Notes under the pieces: model-generated
Database searches by the model: none
What the model was told of the DNA's origin: nothing
The model's input: the letters and a program-made list of their open reading frames with translations, nothing else
Made by a program: the position numbers and the translations under genes
Shown: positions 1-12,236 of the stretch, one piece after another
Layout: every line of letters begins with the position of its first letter
Position numbering within the stretch: position 1 is the first letter of the stretch
NCBI RefSeq assembly: GCF_051020985.1
Contig: NW_027475133.1
Location: 1,674,001 to 1,738,000 of the forward strand
DNA length: 64,000 nucleotides
Reading direction: 5' to 3'
Source of the DNA: Nomia melanderi
Lineage: Eukaryota; Arthropoda; Insecta; Hymenoptera; Halictidae

Positions 1-57
1 TCAAAGTGCATTGTCTGTAGGAGGCCCTGGCGCATGATTCTGTGCAGCGGGAACGAC

Positions 58-78
58 CTCGGACCACCAGGGGCCGAG
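58..78. other. GC-rich imperfect dyad CTCGG ... CCGAG
   Basis: Arms CTCGG (58-62) and CCGAG (74-78) are complementary. Inside them a mismatch is followed by a CC/GG pair, leaving a 5-base loop. The element is present in most monomers. Subsets alter the left arm (CCTAGG at AvrII-type monomers, CCGCGG at SacII-type ones), which weakens it. Confidence 0.75.
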
Positions 79-140
79 AAAACGACCGCCTCATGGGGCC
101 GGACCCTCAGGGTCAGTGAAAAATCCAATATATATCTGGT

Positions 141-146
141 GATATC
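141..146. other. EcoRV site (GATATC) diagnostic of the monomer
   Basis: GATATC is present in most monomers at this position, so EcoRV would yield a 175-bp ladder. Subsets lose it through GATGTC, GATATG, GATAAC, GATATT, GACATG or GATATA changes. Class-specific sites are PstI in beta, BglII in AGATCT AT boxes, AvrII in CCTAGG, SacII in CCGCGG and NsiI/SphI in GCATGCATC monomers. Confidence 0.85.
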
Positions 147-175
147 TCGGGTGCTATTAGAGACAGCGCAATAAA

Positions 176-350
176 CCAAAGTGAATTATCTGCAGGGGGC
201 CCTGGCGCATGAATCTGTGCAACGGGAACGACCTCGGACCACCAGGGGCCGAGAAAACCACAGTCTCATGGTGCCGGACACTCAGGGTCAGGGGAAAATC
301 CAATATATATCTGGTGATATCTCGGGTGCTATTGGAGATAGCGCAATAAA
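176..350 (+). repeat. Reference beta-class satellite monomer
   Basis: Beta monomers begin CCAAAGTG and carry GAATTATCTGCAGG, which contains a PstI site (CTGCAG). They differ from alpha at four linked sites within the first 18 bases (residues 1, 9, 13 and 18). The rest of the unit follows the same plan. This copy shows the AACGGGA variant (alpha copies mostly have AGCGGGA) and GGGGGCCC, which creates an ApaI site. Alpha and beta do not alternate strictly, so the array is not a simple dimer; the order of classes is what defines the higher-order repeats. Confidence 0.95.
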
Positions 351-1200
351 CCAAAGAGAATTATCTGCAGGAGGCCCTGGCGCATGAATCTGTGCAACGG
401 GAACGACCTCGGATCACCAGGGGCCGAGAAAACTACCGTCTCATGGGGCCGGATACTCAGGGTCAGGGGAAAATCCAATATAGATCTGGTGATATCTCGG
501 GTGCTATTACAGATAGCGCAATAAATCAAAGTGCATTGTCTGTAGGAGACATTGGCGCATGAACCTGTGCAGCGGGAACGACCTCGGACCACCAGGGGCC
601 GAGAAAACGACCGTCTCATGGGGCCGGACACTCAGGGTCAGGGGAAAATCCAATATATATCTGGTGATATCTCGGGTGCTATTACAGATAGAGCAATAAA
701 TCAAAGTGCATTGTCTGTAGGAGGCCCTGGCGCATGAATTTGTGCAGCGGGAACGACCTCGGACCACCAGGGGCCGAGAAAACCGCAGTCTCATGGGGCC
801 GGACACTCAGGGTCAGGGAAAAATCCAATATATATCTGGTGATATCTCGGGCGCTATTAGAGATAGCGCAATAAGCCAAAGGGAATTATCTGCAGGAGGC
901 CCTGCCGCATGCATCTGTGCAGCGGGAACGACCTAGGACCACCAGGGGCCGAGAAAACCACCGTCTCATGGGGCCGGACACTCAGTGTAAGGGAAAAATC
1001 CAATATATATCTGGTGATGTCTCGGGTGCTATTAGAGATAGCGCAATAAACGAAAGTGAATTATCTGCAGGAGGCCCTGGCGCATGAATCTGTGCAGCGG
1101 GAACGACCGCGGACCACCAGGGGCCGAGAAAACCACCGTCTCATGGGGCCGGACACTCAGGGTCAGGGAAAAATCCAATATATATCTGGTGATATCTCGG

Positions 1201-1219
1201 GTGCTATTAGAGATAGCGC
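1201..1219. other. Conserved dyad GTGCTAT-TAGAG-ATAGCGC (common form)
   Basis: The two arms pair over 7 bases with a 5-base loop. One position is T opposite G, a wobble in RNA and a mismatch in DNA. The dyad is in most monomers, about 15 bases after the EcoRV site. The loop varies (TAGAG, TACAG, TGGAG, TAGAT), while the inner GCTAT/ATAGC arms are mostly kept. Confidence 0.8.
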
Positions 1220-1550
1220 AATAAACCAAAGTGAGTTATCTGCAGGAGGCCCTGGCGCATGAATCTGTGCAACGGGAACGACCTCGGACCACCAGGGGCC
1301 GAGAAAACCACAGTCTCATGGGGCCGGACACTCAGGGTCAGGGGAAAATCCAATATATATCTGGTGATATCTCGGGTGCTATTAGAGATAGCGCAATAAA
1401 TCAAAGTGCATTGTCTGTAGGAGACCCTGGCGCATGAACCTGTGCAGCGGGAACGACCTCGGACCACCAGGGGCCGAGAAAACCACAGTCTCATGGGGCC
1501 GGACGCTCAGGGTCAGTGAAAAATCCAATATATATCTGGTGATATCTCGG

Positions 1551-1569
1551 GCGCTATTAGAGATAGCGC
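1551..1569. other. Perfect 7-bp form of the dyad (GCGCTAT / ATAGCGC)
   Basis: In monomers with GGGCGC the left arm matches the right arm fully. A second perfect form, GTGCTAT with ATAGCAC, is seen at 41,627-41,645. The two perfect forms differ at both paired positions (C-G and T-A). Confidence 0.8.
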
Positions 1570-4500
1570 AATAAGCCAAAGGGAATTATCTGCAGGAGGC
1601 CCTGGCGCATGCATCTGTGCAGCGGGAACGACCTAGGACCACCAGGGGCCGAGAAAACCACCGTCTCATGGGGCCGGACACTCAGGGTAAGGGAAAAATC
1701 CAATATATATCTGGTGATGTCTCGGGTGCTATTAGAGATAGCGCAATAAACGAAAGTGAATTATCTGCAGGAGGCCCTGGCGCATGAATCTGTGCAGCGG
1801 GAACGACCGCGGACCACCAGGGGCCGAGAAAAGCACAGTCTCATGGGGCCGGACACTCAGGGTCAGGGAAAAATCCAATATATATCTGGTGATATCTCGG
1901 GCGCTATTAGAGATAGCGCAATAAACCAAAGTGAGTTATCTGCAGGAGGCCCTGGCGCATGAATCTGTGCAACGGGAACGACCTCGGACCACCAGGGGCC
2001 GAGAAAACCATAGTCTCATGGGGCCGGACACTCAGGGTCAGGGGAAAATCCAATATATATCTGGTGATATCTCGGGTGCTATTAGAGATAGCGCAATAAA
2101 TCAAAGTGCATTGTCTGTAGGAGGCCCTGGCGCATGAATCTGTGCAGCGGGAACGACCTCGGAACACCAGGGACCGAGAAAACCACCGTCTCATGGGGCC
2201 GGACACTCAGGGTCAGTGAAAAATCCAATATATATGTGGTGATATCTCGGGTGCTATTACAGATAGCGCAATAAATCAAAGTGCATTGTCTGTAGGAGAC
2301 CCTGGCGCATGAACCTGTGCAGCGGGAACGACCTCGGACCACCAGGGGCCGAGAAAACCACAGTCTCATGGGGCCGGACGCTCAGGGTCAGTGAAAAATC
2401 CAATATATATCTGGTGATATCTCGGGCGCTATTAGAGATAGCGCAATAAGCCAAAGGGAATTATCTGCAGGAGGCCCTGGCGCATGCATCTGTGCAGCGG
2501 GAACGACCTAGGACCACCAGGGGCCGAGAAAACCACCGTCTCATGGGGCCGGACACTCAGGGTAAGGGAAAAATCCAATATATATCTGGTGATGTCTCGG
2601 GTGCTATTAGAGATAGCGCAATAAACGAAAGTGAATTATCTGCAGGAGGCCCTGGCGCATGAATCTGTGCAGCGGGAACGACCTCGGATCACCAGGGGCC
2701 GAGAAAACTACCGTCTCATGGGGCCGGATACTCAGGGTCAGGGGAAAATCCAATATAGATCTGGTGATATCTCGGGTGCTATTACAGATAGCGCAATAAA
2801 TCAAAGTGCATTGTCTGTAGGAGGCCCTGGCGCATAAATGTGGCCAGCGGGAACGACCTCGGACCACCAGTGGCCGAGAAAACCACAGTCTCATGGGGTC
2901 GGACACTCAGGGTCAGGGGAAAATCCAATATAGATCTGGTGATATCTCGGGTGCTATTACAGATAGCGCAATAAACCAAAGTGAATTATCTGCAGGAGGC
3001 CCTGGCGCATGAATCTGTGCAACGGGAACGACCTCGGACCACCAGGGGCCGAGAAAACCACAGTCTCATGGGGCCGGACACTCAGTGTCAGGGGAAAATC
3101 CAATATATATCTGGTGATATCTCGGGTGCTATTAGAGACAGCGCAATAAACCAAAGTGAATTATCTGCAGGAGGCCCTGGCGCATGAATCTGTGCAGCGG
3201 GAACGACCTCGGACCACCAGGGGCCGAGAAAACCACAGTCTCATGGAGCCGGACACTCAGGGACAGGGGAAAATCCAATATATATCTGGTGATATCTCGG
3301 GTGCTATTGGAGATAGCGCAATAAACCAAAGTGAATTATCTGCAGGAGGCCCTGGCGCATAAATCTGTGCAGCGGGAACGACCTCGGATCACTAGGGGCC
3401 GAGAAAACTACCGTCTCATGGGGCCGGATACTCAGGGTCAGGGGAAAATCCAATATAGATCTGGTGATATCTCGGGTGCTATTACAGATAGCGCAATAAA
3501 TCAAAGTGCATTGTCTGTAGGAGACCCTGGCGCATGAACCTGTGCAGCGGGAACGACCTCGGACCACCAGGGGCCGAGAAAACGACCGTCTCATGGGGCC
3601 GGACGCTCAGGGTCAGTGAAAAATCCAATATATATCTGGTGATATCTCGGGTGCTATTAGAGATAGCGCAATAAACCAAAGTGAATTATCTGCAGGAGTC
3701 CCTGGCGCATGAATCTGTGCAACGGGAACGACCTCGGACCACCAGGGGCCGAGAAAACCACCGTCTCATGGGGCCGGACACTCAGGGTAAGGGAAAAATC
3801 CAATATATATCTGGTGATGTCTCGGGTGCTATTAGAGATAGCGCAATAAACGAAAGTGAATTATCTGCAGGAGGCCCTGGCGCATGAATCTGTGCAGCTG
3901 GAACGACCGCGGACCACCAGGGGCCGAGAAAAGCACAGTCTCATGGGGCCGGACACTCAGGGTCAGGGTAAAATCCAATATATATCTGGTGATATCTCGG
4001 GTGCTATTAGAGATAGCGCAATAAACCAAAGTGAATTATCTGCAGGAGGCCCTGGCGCATGAATCTGTGCAGCGGGAACGACCGCGGACCACCAGGGGCC
4101 GAGAAAACCATAGTCTCATGGGGCCGGACACTCAGGGTCAGGGGAAAATCCAATATATATCTGGTGATATCTCGTGTGCTATTAGAGATAGCGCAATAAA
4201 TCAAAGTGCATTTTCTGTAGGAGGCCCTGGCGCATGAATCTGTGCAGCGGGAACGACCTCGGACCACCAGGGGCCGAGAAAACCACAGTCTCATGGAGCC
4301 GGACACTCAGGGTCAGGGGAAAATCCAATATATATCTGGTGATATCTCGGGTGCTATTAGAGATAGCGCAATAAACCAAAGTGAATTATCTGCAGGAGGC
4401 CCTGGCGCATAAATCTGTGCAGCGGGAACGACCTCGGATCACCAGGCGCCGAGAAAACTACCGTCTCATGGGGCCGGATACTCAGGGTCAGGGGAAAATC

Positions 4501-6125
4501 CAATATAGATCTGGTGATATCTCGGGTGCTATTACAGATAGCGCAATAAATCAAAGTGCATTGTCTGTAGGAGACCCTGGCGCATGAACCTGTGCAGCGG
4601 GAACGACCTCGGACCACCAGGGGCCGAGAAAACGACCGTCTCATGGGGCCGGACGCTCAGGGTCAGTGAAAAATCCAATATATATCTGGTGATATCTCGG
4701 GTGCTATTAGAGATAGCGCAATAAACCAAAGTGAATTATCTGCAGGAGTCCCTGGCGCATGAATCTGTGCAACGGGAACGACCTCGGACCACCAGGGGCC
4801 GAGAAAACCACAGTCTCATGGGGTCGGACACTCAGGGTCAGGGGAAAATCCAATATAGATCTGGTGATATCTCGGGTGCTATTACAGATAGCGCAATAAA
4901 CCAAAGTGAATTATCTGCAGGAGGCCCTGGCGCATGAATCTGTGCAACGGGAACGACCTCGGACCACCAGGGGCCGAGAAAACCACAGTCTCATGGGGTC
5001 GGACACTCAGGGTCAGGGGAAAATCCAATATAGATCTGGTGATATCTCGGGTGCTATTACAGATAGCGCAATAAACCAAAGTGAATTATCTGCAGGAGGC
5101 CCTGGCGCATGAATCTGTGCAACGGGAACGACCTCGGACCACCAGGGGCCGAGACAACGACCGTCTCATGGGGCCGGACACTCAGGGTCAGGGTAAAATC
5201 CAATATATATCTGCTGATATCTCGGGTGCTATTACAGATAGCGCAATAAATCAAAGTGCATTGTCTGTAGGAGGTCCTGGCGCATGAATCTGTTCAGCGG
5301 GAACGACCTCGGACCACCAGGGGCCGAGAAAAGCACAGTCTCATGGGGCCGGACACTCAGGGTCAGGGTAAAATCCAATATACATCTGGTGATATCTCGG
5401 GTGCTATTAGAGATAGCGCAATAAACCAAAGTGAATTATCTGCAGGAGGCCCTGGCGCATGAATCTGTGCAGCGGCAACGACCTCGGACCACCAGGGGCC
5501 GAGAAAACGACCGTCTCATGGGGCCGGACACTCAGGGTCAGTGAAAAATCCAATATATATCTGCTGATATCTCGGGTGCTATTAGAGATAGCGTAATAAA
5601 TCAGAGTGCATTGTCTGTAGGAGGCCCTGGCGCATGAATCTGTGCAGCGGGAACGACCTCGGACCACCAGGGTCCGACAAAACCACAGTCTCATGGGGCC
5701 GGACACTCAGGGTCAGGGGAAAATCCAATATATATCTGGTGATATCTCGGGTGCTATTAGAGATAGCACAATAAACCAAAGTGAATTATCTGCAGGAGGC
5801 CCTGGCGCATGAATCTGTGCAGCGGGAACGACCTCGGACCACCAGGGGCCGAGAAAACGACCGTCTCATGGGGCCGGACACTCAGGGTCAGGGAAAAATC
5901 CAATATATATCTGCTGATATCTCGGGTGCTATTACAGATAGCGCAATAAATCAAAGTGCATTGTCTGTAGGAGGCCCTGGCGCATGAATCTGTGCAGCGG
6001 GAACGACCTCGGACCACCAGGGGCCGAAAAAACCACAGTCTCATGGGGCCGGACACGCAGGGTCAGGGTAAAATCCAATATATATCTGGTGATATCTCGG
6101 GTGCTATTACAGATAGCGCAATAAA

Positions 6126-9100
6126 TCAAAGTGCATTGTCTGTAGGAGGCCCTGGCGCATGATTCTGTGCAGCGGGAACGACCTCGGACCACCAGGGGCC
6201 GAGAAAACGACCGCCTCATGGGGCCGGACCCTCAGGGTCAGTGAAAAATCCAATATATATCTGGTGATATCTCGGGTGCTATTAGAGACAGCGCAATAAA
6301 CCAAAGTGAATTATCTGCAGGGGGCCCTGGCGCATGAATCTGTGCAACGGGAACGACCTCGGACCACCAGGGGCCGAGAAAACCACAGTCTCATGGTGCC
6401 GGACACTCAGGGTCAGGGGAAAATCCAATATATATCTGGTGATATCTCGGGTGCTATTGGAGATAGCGCAATAAACCAAAGAGAATTATCTGCAGGAGGC
6501 CCTGGCGCATGAATCTGTGCAACGGGAACGACCTCGGATCACCAGGGGCCGAGAAAACTACCGTCTCATGGGGCCGGATACTCAGGGTCAGGGGAAAATC
6601 CAATATAGATCTGGTGATATCTCGGGTGCTATTACAGATAGCGCAATAAATCAAAGTGCATTGTCTGTAGGAGACATTGGCGCATGAACCTGTGCAGCGG
6701 GAACGACCTCGGACCACCAGGGGCCGAGAAAACGACCGTCTCATGGGGCCGGACACTCAGGGTCAGGGGAAAATCCAATATATATCTGGTGATATCTCGG
6801 GTGCTATTACAGATAGAGCAATAAATCAAAGTGCATTGTCTGTAGGAGGCCCTGGCGCATGAATTTGTGCAGCGGGAACGACCTCGGACCACCAGGGGCC
6901 GAGAAAACCGCAGTCTCATGGGGCCGGACACTCAGGGTCAGGGAAAAATCCAATATATATCTGGTGATATCTCGGGCGCTATTAGAGATAGCGCAATAAG
7001 CCAAAGGGAATTATCTGCAGGAGGCCCTGCCGCATGCATCTGTGCAGCGGGAACGACCTAGGACCACCAGGGGCCGAGAAAACCACCGTCTCATGGGGCC
7101 GGACACTCAGTGTAAGGGAAAAATCCAATATATATCTGGTGATGTCTCGGGTGCTATTAGAGATAGCGCAATAAACGAAAGTGAATTATCTGCAGGAGGC
7201 CCTGGCGCATGAATCTGTGCAGCGGGAACGACCGCGGACCACCAGGGGCCGAGAAAACCACCGTCTCATGGGGCCGGACACTCAGGGTCAGGGAAAAATC
7301 CAATATATATCTGGTGATATCTCGGGTGCTATTAGAGATAGCGCAATAAACCAAAGTGAGTTATCTGCAGGAGGCCCTGGCGCATGAATCTGTGCAACGG
7401 GAACGACCTCGGACCACCAGGGGCCGAGAAAACCACAGTCTCATGGGGCCGGACACTCAGGGTCAGGGGAAAATCCAATATATATCTGGTGATATCTCGG
7501 GTGCTATTAGAGATAGCGCAATAAATCAAAGTGCATTGTCTGTAGGAGACCCTGGCGCATGAACCTGTGCAGCGGGAACGACCTCGGACCACCAGGGGCC
7601 GAGAAAACCACAGTCTCATGGGGCCGGACGCTCAGGGTCAGTGAAAAATCCAATATATATCTGGTGATATCTCGGGCGCTATTAGAGATAGCGCAATAAG
7701 CCAAAGGGAATTATCTGCAGGAGGCCCTGGCGCATGCATCTGTGCAGCGGGAACGACCTAGGACCACCAGGGGCCGAGAAAACCACCGTCTCATGGGGCC
7801 GGACACTCAGGGTAAGGGAAAAATCCAATATATATCTGGTGATGTCTCGGGTGCTATTAGAGATAGCGCAATAAACGAAAGTGAATTATCTGCAGGAGGC
7901 CCTGGCGCATGAATCTGTGCAGCGGGAACGACCGCGGACCACCAGGGGCCGAGAAAAGCACAGTCTCATGGGGCCGGACACTCAGGGTCAGGGAAAAATC
8001 CAATATATATCTGGTGATATCTCGGGCGCTATTAGAGATAGCGCAATAAACCAAAGTGAGTTATCTGCAGGAGGCCCTGGCGCATGAATCTGTGCAACGG
8101 GAACGACCTCGGACCACCAGGGGCCGAGAAAACCATAGTCTCATGGGGCCGGACACTCAGGGTCAGGGGAAAATCCAATATATATCTGGTGATATCTCGG
8201 GTGCTATTAGAGATAGCGCAATAAATCAAAGTGCATTGTCTGTAGGAGGCCCTGGCGCATGAATCTGTGCAGCGGGAACGACCTCGGAACACCAGGGACC
8301 GAGAAAACCACCGTCTCATGGGGCCGGACACTCAGGGTCAGTGAAAAATCCAATATATATGTGGTGATATCTCGGGTGCTATTACAGATAGCGCAATAAA
8401 TCAAAGTGCATTGTCTGTAGGAGACCCTGGCGCATGAACCTGTGCAGCGGGAACGACCTCGGACCACCAGGGGCCGAGAAAACCACAGTCTCATGGGGCC
8501 GGACGCTCAGGGTCAGTGAAAAATCCAATATATATCTGGTGATATCTCGGGCGCTATTAGAGATAGCGCAATAAACGAAAGTGAATTATCTGCAGGAGGC
8601 CCTGGCGCATGAATCTGTGCAGCGGGAACGACCTCGGATCACCAGGGGCCGAGAAAACTACCGTCTCATGGGGCCGGATACTCAGGGACAGGGGAAAATC
8701 CAATATAGATCTGGTGATATCTCGGGTGCTATTACAGATAGCGCAATAAATCAAAGTGCATTGTCTGTAGGAGGCCCTGGCGCATAAATGTGGCCAGCGG
8801 GAACGACCTCGGACCACCAGTGGCCGAGAAAACCACAGTCTCATGGGGTCGGACACTCAGGGTCAGGGGAAAATCCAATATAGATCTGGTGATATCTCGG
8901 GTGCTATTACAGATAGCGCAATAAACCAAAGTGAATTATCTGCAGGAGGCCCTGGCGCATGAATCTGTGCAACGGGAACGACCTCGGACCACCAGGGGCC
9001 GAGAAAACCACAGTCTCATGGGGCCGGACACTCAGGGTCAGGGGAAAATCCAATATATATCTGGTGATATCTCGGGTGCTATTAGAGACAGCGCAATAAA

Positions 9101-11899
9101 CCAAAGTGAATTTTCTGCAGGGGGCCCTGGCGCATGAATCTGTGCAACGGGAACGACCTCGGACCACCAGGGGCCGAGAAAACCACAGTCTCATGGGGCC
9201 GGACACTCAGGGTCAGGGGAAAATCCAATATATATCTGGTGATATCTCGGGTGCTATTAGAGATAGCGCAATAAATCAAAGTGCATTGTCTGTAGGAGAC
9301 CCTGGCGCATGAACCTGTGCAGCGGGAACGACCTCGGACCACCAGGGGCCGAGAAAACCACAGTCTCATGGGGCCGGACGCTCAGGGTCAGTGAAAAATC
9401 CAATATATATCTGGTGATATCTCGGGCGCTATTAGAGATAGCGCAATAAGCCAAAGGGAATTATCTGCAGGAGGCCCTGGCGCATGCATCTGTGCAGCGG
9501 GAACGACCTAGGACCACCAGGGGCCGAGAAAACCACCGTCTCATGGTGCCGGACACTCAGGGTAAGGGAAAAATCCAATATATATCTGGTGATGTCTCGG
9601 GTGCTATTAGAGATAGCGCAATAAACGAAAGTGAATTATCTGCAGGAGGCCCTGGCGCATGAATCTGTGCAGCGGGAACGACCGCGGACCACCAGGGGCC
9701 GAGAAAAGCACAGTCTCATGGGGCCGGACACTCAGGGTCAGGGTAAAATCCAATATATATCTGGTGATATCTCGGGTGCTATTAGAGAGAGCGCAATAAA
9801 CCAAAGTGAATTATCTGCAGGAGGCCCTGGCGCATGAATCTGTGCAGCGGGAACGACCGCGGACCACCAGGGGCCGAGAAAACCATAGTCTCATGGGGCC
9901 GGACACTCAGGGTCAGGGGAAAATCCAATATATATCTGGTGATATCTCGGGTGCTATTAGAGATAGCGCAATAAACCAAAGTGAATTATCTGCAGGAGGC
10001 CCTGGCGCATGAATCTGTGCAGCGGGAACGACCGCGGACCACCAGGGGCCGAGAAAACCATAGTCTCATGGGGCCGGACACTCAGGGTCAGGGGAAAATC
10101 CAATATATATCTGGTGATATCTCGGGTGCTATTAGAGATAGCGCAATAAATCAAAGTGCATTGTCTGTGGGAGGCCCTGGCGCATGAATCTGTGCAGCGG
10201 GAACGACCTCGGACCACCAGGGGCCGAGAAAACGACCGTCTCATCGGGCCGGACGCTCAGGGTCAGTGAAAAATCCAATATATATCTGGTGATATCTCGG
10301 GTGCTATTAGAGATAGCGCAATAAACCAAAGTGAATTATCTGCAGGAGTCCCTGGCGCATGAATCTGTGCAACGGGAACGACCTCGGACCACCAGGGGCC
10401 GAGAAAACCACAGTCTCATGGGGTCGGACACTCAGGGTCAGGGGAAAATCCAATATAGATCTGGTGATATCTCGGGTGCTATTACAGATAGCGCAATAAA
10501 CCAAAGTGAATTATCTGCAGGAGGCCCTGGCGCATGAATCTGTGCAACGGGAACGACCTCGGACCACCAGGGGCCGAGAAAACCACAGTCTCATGGGGTC
10601 GGACACTCAGGGTCAGGGGAAAATCCAATATAGATCTGGTGATATCTCGGGTGCTATTACAGATAGCGCAATAAACCAAAGTGAATTATCTGCAGGAGGC
10701 CCTGGCGCATGAATCTGTGCAACGGGAACGACCTCGGACCACCAGGGGCCGAGACAACGACCGTCTCATGGGGCCGGACACTCAGGGTCAGGGTAAAATC
10801 CAATATATATCTGGTGATATGTCGGGTGCTATTACAGATAGCGCAATAAATCAAAGTGCATTGTCTGTAGGAGGTCCTGGCGCATGAATCTGTTCAGCGG
10901 GAACGACCTCGGACCACCAGGGGCCGAGAAAAGCACAGTCTCATGGGGCCGGACACTCAGGGTCAGGGTAAAATCCAATATATATCTGGTGATATCTCGG
11001 GTGCTATTAGAGATAGCGCAATAAACCAAATTGAATTATCTGCAGGAGGCCCTGGCGCATGAATCTGTGCAGCGGCAACGACCTCGGACCACCAGGGGCC
11101 GAGAAAACGACCGTCTCATGGGGCCGGACACTCAGGGTCAGTGAAAAATCCAATATATATCTGCTGATATCTCGGGTGCTATTAGAGATAGCGTAATAAA
11201 TCAGCGTGCATTGTCTGTAGGAGGCCCTGGCGCATGAATCTGTGCAGCCGGAACGACCTCGGACCACCAGGGTCCGACAAAACCACAGTCTCATGGGGCC
11301 GGACACTCAGGGTCAGGGGAAAATCCAATATATATCTGGTGATATCTCGGGTGCTATTAGAGATAGCGCAATAAACCAAAGTGAATTATCTGCAGGAGGC
11401 CCTGGCGCATGAATCTGTGCAGCGGGAACGACCTCGGACCACCAGGGGCCGAGAAAACGACCGTCTCATGGGGCCGGACACTCAGGGTCAGGGGAAAATC
11501 CAATATAGATCTGGTGATATCTCGGGTGCTATTACAGATAGCGCAATAAATCAAAGTCATTGTCTGTAGGAGACCCTGGCGCATGAACCTGTGCAGCGGG
11601 AACGACCTCGGACCACCAGGGGCCGAGAAAAGCACAGTCTCATGGGGCCGGACACTCAGGGTCAGGGTAAAATCCAATATATATCTGGTGATATCTCGGG
11701 TGCTATTAGAGATAGCGCAATAAACCAAAGTGAATTATCTGCAGGAGGCCCTGGCGCATGAATCTGTGCAGCGGCAACGACCTCGGACCACCAGGGGCCG
11801 AGAAAACGACCGTCTCATGGGGCCGGACACGCAGGGTCAGGGTAAAATCCAATATATATCTGGTGATATCTCGGGTGCTATTACAGATAGCGCAATAAA
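6126..11899 (+). repeat. 35-mer HOR, copy B, rearranged to 33 monomers (5,774 bp)
   Basis: This copy matches copy A at offset 6,125 up to about 8,550. It then loses one monomer, so the offset drops to 5,950. Next, three monomers at about 9,106-9,630 occupy the place of four in copy A; they resemble monomers 8-10 of the HOR (compare 1,231-1,755). After that the offset is 5,775 and then 5,600 (10,132-11,360). It gains a monomer near 11,400-11,730 and ends at offset 5,774. One monomer is 174 bp because a G is missing at 11,557/11,558. All large steps are whole multiples of 175 bp, as expected for unequal exchange in register. Confidence 0.88.
8553..8574. other. Junction of a precise one-monomer deletion in HOR copy B
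   Basis: Copy A has a monomer with GCATGCATC and GACCTAGGACC (about 2,451-2,625) between two flanking monomers. Copy B lacks exactly that unit. The join lies inside a stretch identical in both parents (AGAGATAGCGCAATAA), which is why the breakpoint can only be placed within this interval. The monomer 5' of the join keeps the GGGCGC form and the one 3' starts with the ACGAAAGTG variant. Confidence 0.85.
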
Positions 11900-12236
11900 T
11901 CAAAGTGCATTGTCTGTAGGAGGCCCTGGCGCATGATTCTGTGCAGCGGGAACGACCTCGGACCACCAGGGGCCGAGAAAACGACCGCCTCATGGGGCCG
12001 GACCCTCAGGGTCAGTGAAAAATCCAATATATATCTGATGATATCTCGGGTGCTATTAGCGACAGCGCAATAAACCAAAGTGAATTATCTGCAGGGGGCC
12101 CTGGCGCATGAATCTGTGCAACGGGAACGACCTCGGACCACCAGGGGCCGAGAAAACCACAGTCTCATGGGGCCGGACACTCAGGGTCAGGGGAAAATCC
12201 AATATATATCTGGTGATATCTCGGGTGCTATTGGAG
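11900..12236 (+). repeat. Truncated third copy of the 35-mer HOR
   Basis: The first two monomers repeat the start of copies A and B, including GACCGCCTCATGG with GGACCCTCAGG and then GCAGGGGGCCC. From about 12,237 the variants change to GGAGATAGCGCCATAAACCATAG and then GAATGTGTGCAGC, which belong to the domain 2 family. This is the switch point between two HOR families. Confidence 0.8.

Larger units (their letters stand above)
1..175 (+). repeat. Reference alpha-class satellite monomer
   Basis: This is the first monomer in the register used here. Alpha monomers begin TCAAAGTG and carry GCATTGTCTGTAGG, with a TAG where the beta class has CAG. Shared landmarks in order are: GGCGCATG near residue 30; a GC-rich dyad CTCGG...CCGAG (58-78); a CATGGGGCCGGA block (93-104); an AT box CCAATATATATC (125-136); an EcoRV site GATATC (141-146); and a GCTAT...AGC dyad before the terminal AATAAA. 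The monomer also has the private variants GACCGCCTCATGG and GGACCCTCAGG. These recur in monomers starting at 6,126, 11,900, 15,751, 16,626 and 26,600, so it serves as a lineage marker linking domains 1 and 2. Confidence 0.95.
1..6125 (+). repeat. 35-mer HOR, copy A (6,125 bp)
   Basis: Thirty-five monomers of exactly 175 bp with no length variant. The left boundary is set by the window edge, so the true HOR start may lie elsewhere. Internally it contains shorter duplications. The block at 3,331-3,700 is closely repeated at 4,381-4,750 (offset 1,050 bp, six monomers), and a monomer with AGATCT in its AT box and GGGGTCGG is tandemly doubled at 4,731-5,080. The first roughly 2.4 kb looks essentially identical to copy B by eye, which suggests recent duplication. 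Confidence 0.9.
1..12236. repeat. Domain 1: 35-monomer higher-order repeat region
   Basis: The same order of monomer variants recurs at an offset of 6,125 bp (35 x 175). Copy A is 1-6,125, copy B is 6,126-11,899, and a third copy begins at 11,900 but is abandoned after about two monomers. Diagnostic variants shared by both full copies include GGAGACATTGG (547 and 6,672), CAGTGTAAGG (about 985 and 7,110) and the CATAAATGTGGCC monomer (2,832 and 8,782). There is no gene in this stretch. Confidence 0.93.

Noticed and set aside
125..136. TATA-box promoter in the AT-rich box CCAATATATATC
   Set aside because: It is simply the AT-rich part of the monomer, repeated about 365 times, with no downstream gene or consistent initiator. 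Satellite transcription is possible but cannot be read from this.
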